Positions 24,247 through 33,141 of a stretch of DNA of 59,714 nucleotides are shown piece after piece. Numbering within the stretch: the first letter of the stretch is position 1; every line of letters starts with the position of its first letter. A model generated the notes under the pieces. It was not told the origin of the DNA, did no database searches, and saw only the letters and a list, made by a program, of their open reading frames with translations. The stretch lies in the NCBI GenBank assembly GCA_045539425.1, contig JAZQFH010000048.1:1-59714 (forward strand), in the 5' to 3' direction. Origin of the DNA: RUG14871 sp045539425 (GTDB taxonomy: Bacteria > Bacillota_I > Bacilli_A > Erysipelotrichales > Erysipelotrichaceae). A program made the translations under genes and the position numbers.

Positions 24247-25273
24247 AGATGATTGAAATGAGTTTTTCCACGTCTTCTTTCCGGGTCGCCCAGCTGCTCA
24301 CAAAGCGGATGACCGTATGCGTGGCGTCGTATTTCTCCCAGAAGGAGAAGGAAACCTGTCTGGAAAGCTCCTCCATCTTCTCGTCATCCACCAGAATGAA
24401 TTTCTGATTGGTTGGCGATTCATAGGCAATCGTATAGTTCTTCCTGCGGAAGCCCTCTTCCAAAAGATCTGCCATCTCGATGGCATGGCGGGCATATTTC
24501 ATGTAGTTGTCATTGCTGAAAAGCACATCAAACTGGATTCCCAGTATGCGCCCTTTCGCCAGCAATGCTCCGTGGCGCTTCATCAGCGTGAAGAATTTCG
24601 GACAGATCTCTTTCGACTGAAAGATAACCGCTTCGCCGAACAGTGCACCGACCTTGGTGCCGCCGATATAGAAGACGTCGCAGTACTTTGCGATATCCTT
24701 TAAGCTCACATCCGTCTTTGCGGCCAGCCCGTAGCCGAGCCTGGCACCGTCCAGAAAGAGTCTGGCATGGTTCTTATGGCAGATCTCGGAGATCTGTTTC
24801 AGCTCGTCGTGTGTATAAAGTGTACCGAGTTCCGTCGGATGCGAAATATAAACCGCTCCGACAGGGACTTCATGATCATGATTCGCGTCCGCTTCAAACG
24901 CATCAAACCAGGCGGAAAGATCTTTTGGATCCACTTTCCCGCTGCGGTTGGGAATTGTGATTACCTTGTGGCTGCTCTGCTCCACGGCTCCGGCTTCATG
25001 CACGGCAATGTGTCCGCTGTCGCAGGCCAGAACGCCTTCATAGCTCTTTAAAAGGCTGTCAATCACCGTGGCGTTGCTCTGGGTTCCGCCGACCAGAAAA
25101 TAGATATCCGCTTCCGGGTTACCGATGGCTTCGCGGATTCTGGCTCTGGCGCTTTCGCTGTATTCATCCAGTCCGTAACCGGCTGTTTTTTCGTAATTGG
25201 TACGGATCAGCTTTTCCAGAATTTCCGGAATCGCCCCTTCCATATAATCGGAATCAAAATGCAGTTTTTCCAT
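24245..25273 (-). CDS. ltaE: Low-specificity L-threonine aldolase
   Basis: PLP enzyme (342 residues) that splits L-threonine/allo-threonine to glycine and acetaldehyde. The PLP lysine is in FYIGGTKVGALFGEAV, with upstream substrate-binding segments GGTQSNATV and HPTELGTLYT. Its ATG overlaps the rbsK stop codon by one base (TAATG), so it is the last gene of patB-rbsK-ltaE. It provides a route parallel to Tdh-Kbl encoded 20 kb away. Confidence 0.88.
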   Translation of the reverse strand: MEKLHFDSDYMEGAIPEILEKLIRTNYEKTAGYGLDEYSESARARIREAIGNPEADIYFLVGGTQSNATVIDSLLKSYEGVLACDSGHIAVHEAGAVEQSSHKVITIPNRSGKVDPKDLSAWFDAFEADANHDHEVPVGAVYISHPTELGTLYTHDELKQISEICHKNHARLFLDGARLGYGLAAKTDVSLKDIAKYCDVFYIGGTKVGALFGEAVIFQSKEICPKFFTLMKRHGALLAKGRILGIQFDVLFSNDNYMKYARHAIEMADLLEEGFRRKNYTIAYESPTNQKFILVDDEKMEELSRQVSFSFWEKYDATHTVIRFVSSWATRKEDVEKLISII

Positions 25274-26136
25274 TAATCGAGTTCCTCCCGGCGCGGCATG
25301 GCGGTCTGCGCACCCATCTTGCCGATGGCAACCGCACTGGCTTTCTGTCCTAAAAGAATAGCGTCCTGAAGCGACATTCCTTCACACAGTCCGACAGCCA
25401 GTCCTCCCGTAAAGGTATCCCCGGCTCCCGTGGTATCCACAACTTCCACCTTAAAGGCCGGAACATGAACCACTTTTGTGCCGTTATGGTAATATACGCC
25501 CTTGGAACCGTGCGTGATAATCATCTTGTTCGGATACATGGCGAGGGCTTCTTCTTTCAAAAGCGACGTCATCTGCATGGCTTCCGTTTCATTCGGCGTA
25601 ATGTAATCGCAAAGATCGATCACCTCTTCCGGAAGCGGTACAAACGGTGCCGGATTCAGAAGTGTTTTCACGCCGAGATTGCGGCAGAGCTTCAGGGTAT
25701 GGATAACGGTTTCCAGAGGGATTTCCAACTGTAGGACGACCATGTCGCTGGCCTCTATGACATCCTTTACGGCATCCACCGCCTCCGGTGTCACGCAGTT
25801 ATTGGCTCCCTTGACGACGATGATCTCATTGTCGTTTTCACTGACCGTAATCAAGGCAACGCCTGTGGGCTCCTCACATTTTGCGATGGAATCCGTACGG
25901 ATCCCCTCCTCTTCAAAATGTTTCAGACACATCTCTCCGTTGGCATCCCTGCCTACACATCCCACTAAGGTAACATCTGCTCCGAGCCGGCTTGCGGCGA
26001 CTGCCTGATTGGCGCCCTTGCCGCCGAAGAATGTTCCGAAGCTCTCTCCGAAAAGCGTTTCCCCGACTTTCGGGAACCGTTTTGCGGTGACCGTCAAATC
26101 CACATTGATACTTCCAACAACCGTAATCTTACTCAT
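25273..26136 (-). CDS. rbsK: Ribokinase-family sugar kinase
   Basis: PfkB-family kinase, 287 residues. The N-terminal signature is GGKGANQAVAASRLG and the C-terminal motif with the catalytic Asp is DTTGAGDTFTGGLAVG. The match to ribokinase is good, but no ribose transporter is nearby, so another pentose or nucleoside-derived sugar is possible. It overlaps patB by eight bases and ltaE by one, an odd operon of unrelated reactions. SD AAGGAGG. Confidence 0.85.
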   Translation of the reverse strand: MSKITVVGSINVDLTVTAKRFPKVGETLFGESFGTFFGGKGANQAVAASRLGADVTLVGCVGRDANGEMCLKHFEEEGIRTDSIAKCEEPTGVALITVSENDNEIIVVKGANNCVTPEAVDAVKDVIEASDMVVLQLEIPLETVIHTLKLCRNLGVKTLLNPAPFVPLPEEVIDLCDYITPNETEAMQMTSLLKEEALAMYPNKMIITHGSKGVYYHNGTKVVHVPAFKVEVVDTTGAGDTFTGGLAVGLCEGMSLQDAILLGQKASAVAIGKMGAQTAMPRREELD

Positions 26137-27316
26137 GTTCTGCCTCCTTGATGGCTTCTTTCAAACGGATCATTGCTTCTTTCAGCACTTCCAGCGGACA
26201 GGCAAGGTTGATCCGTTCAAACCCGACCCCGTCTTCTCCAAAGGAATAACCTTCCGAGAAGAAGAGCGAATGCTTCTGCATCAGTTCCTTCAGCTCTTCC
26301 TTCGTTAATTTCAGATATCTGAGATCCAGCCAGGCAAGATACGTCCCCTCGGCTTTGCTCAGGGTTGCCTTCGGCAGCTCATCTCTCACAAAGTTTTCCA
26401 GAAATCTGCGGTTTTCCGCAATCTGCAGATTACACTGTCTCAGCCATTCGCCGCACTCGCGATAAGCGATCTCGCTGGAGCGATAGGCAAGAATATTCAG
26501 TCCGTGAATTCCCGAGGCATCCAGCTGTTTCTGGAAGGCCGCGCGAAGTTCCGGATTTTTGATGATGATACTGGAGGCCTGCATGCCTGCCAGATTGAAG
26601 GATTTCGAAACGGAAGTACAGGTGATCACTTCATCCGCATAGCGCTCAGAAAGGTTTGCCAGCACTTCATGATGATACTGCGGTTCCACAAGATCATGAT
26701 GGATCTCATCCACGACTAAGCGCACATCATTCTCTAAGCAGAGATCCGCCATGCGGCAGAGTTCTTCTTTTGTGAATACGCGTCCGGTTGGATTGTGCGG
26801 CGAGCAGAGAATCATCATGGTGGCCTTCGGATCTTCCAGACGCGCTTTCAGATCTTCAAAATCCACCGTATAATAGCCGTTTTCATTGATCATTCTGCTC
26901 TCTGAGATCTCGCAGTCGTTTGCGGCAATCACCGTGCGGAACGGGCCGTAGGACGGCGTCAGAATCACGATCTTATCGCCCGGAGTACTATAGGCTTTTA
27001 CAAGATAGCGTAAGGCAAACACAACGCCCGGCGTGTTTACGATCCAGTCTTTTTCAATCTCCCACGCGTGTTTCTTTTTCATCCATTCCACAACGGACGC
27101 AAAGAAACTTTCCGTCGGACCGGTATATCCCAGAATGGCAGTGTCGAGGTACTTCTTAAGTCCCGAGATGATCTCCGGTGCCATGAGAAATTCCATGTCG
27201 GCCACGGAAAGAGGAACAACGCTGTCATCTACCGGAAAGGCCATGGACTCTTTGACATTCCATTTATAGGAGCCGGTTCGGTTACGGTCGGTGCGGGTGG
27301 TAAAATCGTATTTCAT
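26129..27316 (-). CDS. patB: PatB/MalY-type aminotransferase (cystathionine beta-lyase)
   Basis: Fold-type I PLP enzyme, 395 residues. Visible motifs are PLSVADMEF, TPGVVFALRYLV, CSPHNPTGRVF and VDEIHHDL, with the PLP lysine in TCTSVSKSFNLAG. Family members cleave cystathionine or cysteine to homocysteine or pyruvate plus sulfide. It heads the patB-rbsK-ltaE operon. A TATAAT box lies about 25 bases before the ATG. Confidence 0.87.
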   Translation of the reverse strand: MKYDFTTRTDRNRTGSYKWNVKESMAFPVDDSVVPLSVADMEFLMAPEIISGLKKYLDTAILGYTGPTESFFASVVEWMKKKHAWEIEKDWIVNTPGVVFALRYLVKAYSTPGDKIVILTPSYGPFRTVIAANDCEISESRMINENGYYTVDFEDLKARLEDPKATMMILCSPHNPTGRVFTKEELCRMADLCLENDVRLVVDEIHHDLVEPQYHHEVLANLSERYADEVITCTSVSKSFNLAGMQASSIIIKNPELRAAFQKQLDASGIHGLNILAYRSSEIAYRECGEWLRQCNLQIAENRRFLENFVRDELPKATLSKAEGTYLAWLDLRYLKLTKEELKELMQKHSLFFSEGYSFGEDGVGFERINLACPLEVLKEAMIRLKEAIKEAEHE

Positions 27317-27350
27317 GATGTCTGTTCTCCGTTTTTCTTCATTATAACAG

Positions 27351-28025
27351 TTATTTCAGCATCTTCTCTATCTGTCGATAGGAAGGCATATGGTATTTTA
27401 AGAGGGCATGAAAGCTCTTGGAGTGATTTGGTTCAATAAAATGCATGTATTCATGCAACATGACATACTCCAGACACTCCTTCGGATAATGGATCAGCCT
27501 TGTATTCAGCGTCACGCGCTGCTGTTTCGGACGGCAGTTCCCCCACTGGGAAGTCATGGTGCGGTAGCGGATCTCCGGAGGCGCAAAGCGGTAACCGGCA
27601 ATAATATCATCGTACTTCTGCCGCCGGCTCTCTACTTCCCTGCTCAGCAGCTTTCTCAGCTGCGCTTCCACGTAGTTTTGATAGTTCTCATCCGGATAGT
27701 AAACCGTCACACTTTCCTCTCCGTATACGATGCGGGGGCTGCCTTTCTTATACACGATGTCGTATCGCTTCCCCCAGAGCGTCAGAGTTTCGGAGACGGA
27801 ATTCACATCCGCGCGAACTGCGCTTTTCTTCATGGCTTCCAGGATCTTCAGGCTGTTGGCTTCGATAAAGCGCCGGATCATGCTCTGCGGGGTCAGATAC
27901 GGTGCGCTGACCAGAACCTCGCCGTTACGGCTGAGGTGGACGCTCAGATTCTTTACCCCTTTAATGGTAACCGTGATCGGAATCACACCGTATGGTGTAC
28001 TTACTTCATCTTTATACTTTTTCAT
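27351..28025 (-). CDS. YgjP-like M48-type metallopeptidase domain protein
   Basis: A 224-residue soluble protein of the YgjP/DUF45 (WLM) group. The zinc motif is HEYMHF, followed by EPNHSKSFHALL with the third ligand. RYRTMTSQWGNCRPKQQRV upstream is also diagnostic. Biological substrate unknown. Its start overlaps the upstream HAD gene by 14 bases, so both are on one transcript. Confidence 0.87.
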   Translation of the reverse strand: MKKYKDEVSTPYGVIPITVTIKGVKNLSVHLSRNGEVLVSAPYLTPQSMIRRFIEANSLKILEAMKKSAVRADVNSVSETLTLWGKRYDIVYKKGSPRIVYGEESVTVYYPDENYQNYVEAQLRKLLSREVESRRQKYDDIIAGYRFAPPEIRYRTMTSQWGNCRPKQQRVTLNTRLIHYPKECLEYVMLHEYMHFIEPNHSKSFHALLKYHMPSYRQIEKMLK

Positions 28026-28776
28026 GATTCACGATCTTTTCCACTTCCGTAAAGTCTCTGACCACATACTGCGCGGCTTCGCGGACTTCCTTTTCCCCGT
28101 TTGCCATGGCGATTCCGATATGTTCCGTAATCATCTTCAAATCATTGTGACTGTCCCCGATCGCATAGACTTCTTCCGCATTCAGCAGGTCCTTCAAAAA
28201 GAACAGTGCCGTGCTTTTATCCGTATGAGCGCCCTGGATATCCACGATGGTCGAAACGTTTTTCACGACGGAAAGAAGCTCATTCGACTCATATTTCTGA
28301 TAGATCTCTTCCGTATTCTTTTCATCGGACAGAATAAAAAAACTGGCAATATCCTCTAAAGGAATCTCTTCTTCCCTTGTCTTACGCACTCCCAGAACGA
28401 GCGCACGGATGATACCTCTTAAGGAATTCGCATGTTTCAAAACACTGTAGCGTACCCCGTCCGTAAAGCCCGCAATCAGAACTTTCCGTTTATGTACCTC
28501 GTCCTTAAGGATTTGGGCGATGGACGGATCCATCTTCCGGCGGTAGATGATCTTATGGTTTTTATCCATGATCAGAGCCCCGTTCGCTAAGATCAGATAA
28601 TCATAGGGTACATGAAAAAACCACAGGGCATCCTTCAGCATGTCATAGTTTCTCCCCGACACGATCAGAAAACAGTTCCCGTCTTTCTGCATGCGGCGGA
28701 TGGCTTTTTTGTCTTCAAGAGATACCTTCCGGTTTCTTTTTAATGTCTCATCAAAATCACTGGCAATCAGTTTCAT
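28012..28776 (-). CDS. Cof-type HAD phosphatase
   Basis: A 254-residue HAD hydrolase: motif I SDFDET, motif II IVSGRNYDML, a C2 cap, and motif IV YAIGDSHNDLKMI. Substrate unknown. No SD is present; TATAAT (28784-28789) ends seven bases before the ATG, pointing to leaderless translation as for the other HAD gene in this window. First gene of a two-gene unit with the YgjP-like peptidase. Confidence 0.86.
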   Translation of the reverse strand: MKLIASDFDETLKRNRKVSLEDKKAIRRMQKDGNCFLIVSGRNYDMLKDALWFFHVPYDYLILANGALIMDKNHKIIYRRKMDPSIAQILKDEVHKRKVLIAGFTDGVRYSVLKHANSLRGIIRALVLGVRKTREEEIPLEDIASFFILSDEKNTEEIYQKYESNELLSVVKNVSTIVDIQGAHTDKSTALFFLKDLLNAEEVYAIGDSHNDLKMITEHIGIAMANGEKEVREAAQYVVRDFTEVEKIVNHEKV

Positions 28777-28868
28777 ATATTATATTATAAACTTTTTTAT
28801 AAGAGGAGAAAAAGGTCCTCATCAGGAAAGCGAAGAGGATCTTCGAACAGCTTATCACCGATTAGTAA

Positions 28869-28908
28869 AAATGATTTCAGGGGACAGTCATCCTGCCTGA
28901 AATCATTT
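28869..28908. repeat. Perfect stem-loop in a gene-free stretch
   Basis: AAATGATTTCAGG / CCTGAAATCATTT, 13 bp with a 14-base loop. It lies between two gene ends with no reading frame around it, and could be a terminator or part of a small RNA. Confidence 0.55.
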
Positions 28909-28944
28909 CATTTGACACAGAAACAATAAACTGATCTAAAAATA

Positions 28945-29003
28945 ATAACCGGATCCGCGTGGGGGGGAGGTTTTCCCACCAACCAACAGATCCGGTTCTT
29001 TTT
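28945..29003. terminator. Terminator of the GRE operon
   Basis: AACCGGATC / GATCCGGTT stem holding a G-tract loop, with T runs on both strands. It follows the aldolase stop codon on the minus strand. Confidence 0.75.
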
Positions 29004-29006
29004 TAT

Positions 29007-29678
29007 TTATTCAAAACTGATCTTATCCTCATCAAATCGCCGCTTCCAACTCTCGCTGAATTCCTCTACGGCAATTGCCGTTCCCGGATGCTGCACCATA
29101 TTGGAAAGCACATCAATCGGAACCGTCACTGCCCCAATTCCTCCGGCAATCAGCTGCTTGACCTGATTGACATTCTTAAAGGAGGCCGCAATGATCTTTG
29201 TGTCCATACCCGCATTGCCCAGCATTGCCTGCAGCGTTAAAACTTCCTCAATGCCGTCCCCGTAGTTTTCCATGCGATTCACATACGGTGCCAGATAGTC
29301 CGCACCGTTTTTGGCGGCTAAGAAAGCCTGCGGAGCGGAATAGATGGCTGTTGCCAGAATACCGATGCCCTCTTCATGGAGCACCTTGATGGCTTTTAAG
29401 CCGCTAGGCGTGACCGGGATCTTCACGTACATGTTCTTTTTGCGCAGTTTCGCGATCGCTCTGGCTTCTTTCAAAATATCTTCGTAGGAAGTTGCGACCA
29501 CCTGCATGAACAGGATCTGATCGTCACTTAAGATTTCACTGATCTCAGCGATCACTTTCAGGTAATCCTCTTTCTCCTTGGCAAGAATGCTCGGATTGGT
29601 CGTTACACCGTCAATCTTCAGTATTTCATTCCATTTGCGGATGCTCTTCACGTCCGCCGTATCCAGATAAAGTTCCAT
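29007..29678 (-). CDS. Fructose-6-phosphate aldolase / TalC-type transaldolase
   Basis: A 223-residue member of the small transaldolase/FSA group. The Schiff-base lysine is Lys86 in YVKIPVT. Gln59 in FMQV is the residue that in E. coli FSA replaces the transaldolase glutamate. TNPSILAK and YLAPYVNRMEN also fit FSA. FSA-type enzymes cleave or form C3-C4 bonds using dihydroxyacetone, hydroxyacetone or similar donors. It lies four bases after the GRE activase gene, as in the ybiW-ybiY-fsaA arrangement of E. coli, so it probably acts on the product of the GRE. Confidence 0.85.
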   Translation of the reverse strand: MELYLDTADVKSIRKWNEILKIDGVTTNPSILAKEKEDYLKVIAEISEILSDDQILFMQVVATSYEDILKEARAIAKLRKKNMYVKIPVTPSGLKAIKVLHEEGIGILATAIYSAPQAFLAAKNGADYLAPYVNRMENYGDGIEEVLTLQAMLGNAGMDTKIIAASFKNVNQVKQLIAGGIGAVTVPIDVLSNMVQHPGTAIAVEEFSESWKRRFDEDKISFE

Positions 29679-29682
29679 TGAT

Positions 29683-30576
29683 CTATCCTCCTACGGTTGT
29701 TTTCATTCCTTTTTGTTGCGCATAGGACTGCGCAAATTCCAGAGTGCTCTCATCGATCGAGCCGATATCCTTCAGCTCATATTCCATTCCCAGCTTTTCA
29801 TACTTGCCGACACCCAGAATATGATATTTGAGAAAATCGATCTGTTTCACCTTACAGTCTGAGACAAAATCGATGCGCTGTGTGATATCTTCCCTACTGT
29901 CATTATACCCCGGAATCAGGATCATCCGCACGATGACACTTTTCCCGAGTCCCGTGATTTTTTTAAAATTACTCCGTATCAATTCATTTCCGACGCCGGT
30001 TCCCTGTTTATGAAGTTCCGTATCAAACGCCTTGATATCATACAGGATCAGATCCGCTTCTTTTACAGCCGGCTCCATTGTCTCCCACGGCACATTCCCT
30101 GCCGTATCCAGCGTGACATGGATCTTTTCCTTATGTAAAAGCTGAATACACTCCTTCACGAATTCCGCCTGCAAAAGGCATTCTCCTCCCGAGAAGGTCA
30201 CGCCTCCGTGACTTGTTTCATAGAATTCCCTGTCTTTTAATAGTGTTTTCACCAGCTCTTCCGCGCTTAAGTCAAACCCCTGCACTTCATAGCTGTCATA
30301 CGGACAAAGATCCACTAACGCAGGCGCATCTGCCTTATTACGGTCAATACGGCACCCGTCTTTCGTTAAAATGATCGCGTCCGGGTATGTTTTGGCGCAT
30401 AAGCCGCATCTTTGGCAGCGCTCCTTAAAATACATCAGCGTCGGTGTCGGTTTTAAGAATTCCGGATTGGCGCACCATTTACACCGTAAAGAGCATCCCA
30501 AAAGGAAGACCGTCGTTCGTATTCCTGGTCCGTCTTTGGTGGAGTAATGCTGCAGCTTTCCGATATGCCCGATCAT
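29683..30576 (-). CDS. Glycyl radical enzyme activating protein (radical SAM)
   Basis: A 297-residue activase that installs the glycyl radical on the partner enzyme using SAM and a 4Fe-4S cluster. The radical SAM motif CSLRCKWC is at residues 28-35. An inserted ferredoxin-like region has CQRCGLC (about residue 54-60) and a later DLCPYD, but the usual fourth cysteine of the first auxiliary site is replaced by Tyr. GGVTFSGGECLLQ and the C-terminal YHILGVGKYE are typical. Its ATG overlaps the GRE stop codon by one base. Confidence 0.9.
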   Translation of the reverse strand: MIGHIGKLQHYSTKDGPGIRTTVFLLGCSLRCKWCANPEFLKPTPTLMYFKERCQRCGLCAKTYPDAIILTKDGCRIDRNKADAPALVDLCPYDSYEVQGFDLSAEELVKTLLKDREFYETSHGGVTFSGGECLLQAEFVKECIQLLHKEKIHVTLDTAGNVPWETMEPAVKEADLILYDIKAFDTELHKQGTGVGNELIRSNFKKITGLGKSVIVRMILIPGYNDSREDITQRIDFVSDCKVKQIDFLKYHILGVGKYEKLGMEYELKDIGSIDESTLEFAQSYAQQKGMKTTVGG

Positions 30577-32999
30577 TACAGTGCAAACTCCGTCCGTTCA
30601 ATAATGGCATCCTGCGCTTCCGGCATTAAGGTAGAGAACAGCGCGCAGTATCCCGCAACACGTACCATCAAGTCCGGATAGTCTTCCGGATGCGCCTTGG
30701 CTTTTTTCAAAGTTTCGGAATCCACAACGTTAAACTGGTCATGGAAGATGTTTTTCTTACGTAATGTTTCCAGAAATGCCGTGAATTTCTCCAGGTTGTC
30801 ATCCCCTGCCAGAGAGCCCGGAGAGAAGCGCATATTCAATAGCTGTCCCCCAGCCATCTTTTTATTCGGCAGCTTGCTGACGGAATTGATTACGGCAATC
30901 GGGCCGTTCTTATCAGCACCGAGGCACGGCGAAGCGCCTTCATTTAACGGTTTGCCTGCCAGTCTGCCGTCCGGTGTTGCCCCGACGTCAAAGCCGTTCG
31001 GGACGTACGATGTAATATTGCTGGTACTCATGGTGTACGTGCAGCCTTTCGGCCCCTTGCCGTAGCGTTCCGTATGATATTTCGGTAAGAGTTTTAAGTA
31101 GGACTCGTAAACATCCGCCACAATGGTATCGACATAATCGATGTCATTGCCGAATTTCGGTGCCTTGCGGCAGAGTTTGCGGATTCTGGCCCCTTCTGCT
31201 CCTTCAAAGTTCTCATCCATGGCGTCTCTTAATTCTTTCAGCGTTAACACCTTGTCTTCAAAGACCAGTTTCTTAACGGCAGCCAGTGAATCGCCGACCA
31301 CGCTCGGTCCGATATTGGAAGAGGAAACATAGTCGTATTCCGCTCCGCCGTTTTTCAGCGTCATTCCCCGCTTCAGGGAATCGTTAATGGTACTCGAGGC
31401 AAATGCGTCCGCATCATACACCTTTAAGGCCGTGTCACAGACGATGTCGCAGTCATAGGCTAAGTCACTGTAGAACTCCAGTAAACGTTCCCAGGCCGCC
31501 CATAATTCGTCATAGTTCTTATATTCAATTTCTCTTCCCGGCTTGCCGTTGAGCTGAATGAGCTGAATGCCGCTGACGGGATCCTGACCGTTATTCATGA
31601 CAAGCTCCAGAATCTTTCCGAAGTTGATATATGTCATACCTGTAGCTCTGTGATTCCACTTGCCCGGAATGGCCGTCTCGACGCAGCCCATGGACGTATA
31701 GTCTCTGGCCACTTCAATCGGCAGACCGAGCGAGGACATGGCCGGAATGCAGACATCATCACTGAATACCGAAGGCATTCCGAAGCCCCTGCGGATCAGT
31801 TTGGCTGTATCGCGCATGAATTCATGCGGTGTATTTTCGTTGTTTCTGACGGACAGATTCGGCTCCGGCAGACCATTGAGTGCCATGGCTTCCAGACAGA
31901 GATAGGAAACCTCATTGGTGCCATCCGTGCCGTCCGGTTTCATGCCGGAGAGCATGAGATTGCTGTAAAGCGGATAACCGCCGGAATACTGGGTATGATC
32001 CCACGGGCGGATCTTGTTCAGACTGTTGGTCATGATAAAGAAGTGTGTGATGATCTCCAGAGCTTTCTCTTTGGTGATGATTCCCTTTTGGATATCCTTT
32101 TCATAATACGGATAGACAAACTGATCAAATCTTCCGAAGGAGAAGGAATGCCCGTTGCTTTCAATCATCATGAGCAGATGGACCAGATAGACCGTTTCCA
32201 CCGCTTCATAGAAGCTTTCCACCTTATCTTCGGAAAGATGCTGCATCATTCGGCTGATCTCCAGCAGTTCTTTCTTACGCTTCTCATCACTGCAGCTTTC
32301 CGCATCCTTTTTTGCGAATTTGCTGAAACGCTGGCAGTAGATCATGGCGCCTTCCATGGTGATGATGACTGCCTCATAGAAATCTTTCTGTTCCTGTGTC
32401 AGTTCATCATTATTCAGATGTTCTTCGGCAATGCGCTTGAAGCCCGCAAAACCGTTTTCGAAGACAAATTCATGATTCGGAATGATATGTCCGTCGCCGG
32501 ACATGCTGATACCGCCGCGGTGCAGTACGCTCTGCTCTTCCGCCAGACGATTGATCTTCGGCAGATTCCGTAACACTTCATCCTTATGTGTTTTCCCGTA
32601 CCAGTGCGGAGCAATTTTGCGGATACGTGCCTTTGTTTCTTCATCCACAAAGAAGCTGTCTCCGCTGCGCTTTTCAAACTCATCCATCTCTTCCACGATC
32701 CAGTCAATCGAATACTCCGGGAAGATTGGAGCCGCAAAGTTGCGGCAGGCCTGATTTCCCACGATCAGAGAGTCCGGTTCAATATAGATGGACATACGTG
32801 ACAATGTTTCTTTAAAAGCCTTGGCCTTACGCAGCACCATGGCTTCCCCTTCTGTTTTCCGGAATACTTCCGTATATATTTCCGCCCTTTCCGCACATAA
32901 GGTCGCTTTGCGATGATACATCTTATCCTGAAGACGTTCAATCCGTTCAAAATCACACTCCTGGTTCTGCGGAACGAAACTTAATAACTGGTTTTTCAT
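30576..32999 (-). CDS. Glycyl radical enzyme, PflD/YbiW-like
   Basis: An 807-residue GRE with the thiyl cysteine Cys439 and Glu441 in MGCVETAIPG, and the glycyl radical site Gly783 in RVAGYCALF near the C-terminus. The Cys-x-Glu pair shows it is an eliminase/dehydratase-type GRE, not pyruvate formate-lyase, which has Cys-Cys. It heads an operon with its activase and an FSA-type aldolase, the same trio as E. coli ybiW-ybiY-fsaA. As I recall, that group has been linked to ring-opening of 1,5-anhydrohexitol 6-phosphates to a 1-deoxyketose phosphate that FSA then cleaves; glycerol or other polyol dehydration remains possible. SD GGGGAGGA. No PTS genes adjoin. Confidence 0.88.
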   Translation of the reverse strand: MKNQLLSFVPQNQECDFERIERLQDKMYHRKATLCAERAEIYTEVFRKTEGEAMVLRKAKAFKETLSRMSIYIEPDSLIVGNQACRNFAAPIFPEYSIDWIVEEMDEFEKRSGDSFFVDEETKARIRKIAPHWYGKTHKDEVLRNLPKINRLAEEQSVLHRGGISMSGDGHIIPNHEFVFENGFAGFKRIAEEHLNNDELTQEQKDFYEAVIITMEGAMIYCQRFSKFAKKDAESCSDEKRKKELLEISRMMQHLSEDKVESFYEAVETVYLVHLLMMIESNGHSFSFGRFDQFVYPYYEKDIQKGIITKEKALEIITHFFIMTNSLNKIRPWDHTQYSGGYPLYSNLMLSGMKPDGTDGTNEVSYLCLEAMALNGLPEPNLSVRNNENTPHEFMRDTAKLIRRGFGMPSVFSDDVCIPAMSSLGLPIEVARDYTSMGCVETAIPGKWNHRATGMTYINFGKILELVMNNGQDPVSGIQLIQLNGKPGREIEYKNYDELWAAWERLLEFYSDLAYDCDIVCDTALKVYDADAFASSTINDSLKRGMTLKNGGAEYDYVSSSNIGPSVVGDSLAAVKKLVFEDKVLTLKELRDAMDENFEGAEGARIRKLCRKAPKFGNDIDYVDTIVADVYESYLKLLPKYHTERYGKGPKGCTYTMSTSNITSYVPNGFDVGATPDGRLAGKPLNEGASPCLGADKNGPIAVINSVSKLPNKKMAGGQLLNMRFSPGSLAGDDNLEKFTAFLETLRKKNIFHDQFNVVDSETLKKAKAHPEDYPDLMVRVAGYCALFSTLMPEAQDAIIERTEFAL

Positions 33000-33090
33000 A
33001 CTGGTGTCCTCCCCACGGCATTACTATAGCATGCAAAAGAAAACAAAAGCACACAAAAATGTGCTTTTACGAGAACAGATAATATTTTTC

Positions 33091-33116
33091 AAACAATTTA
33101 CGCGAAGTAATTGTTT
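33091..33116. promoter_or_regulatory. Inverted repeat upstream of the GRE operon
   Basis: AAACAATT (33091-33098) and AATTGTTT (33109-33116), perfect 8-bp arms 10 bases apart, between the regulator stop codon and the GRE start. A candidate operator; no T-run follows. Confidence 0.45.
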
Positions 33117-33141
33117 CTTTATGTTCGTTTACGTTTGTTTT
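33112..33141. repeat. Three tandem 10-bp units at the regulator/GRE junction
   Basis: Units TGTTTCTTTA, TGTTCGTTTA and CGTTTGTTTT follow head to tail with a period of one helical turn. They overlap the stop codon of the DeoR-type gene and the adjoining inverted repeat. This looks like a multi-site binding region for the local regulator. Confidence 0.5.

Noticed and set aside
31650..32573. 307-codon frame opposite the GRE gene
   Set aside because: It mirrors the codon pattern of the conserved GRE and has no recognisable domain.
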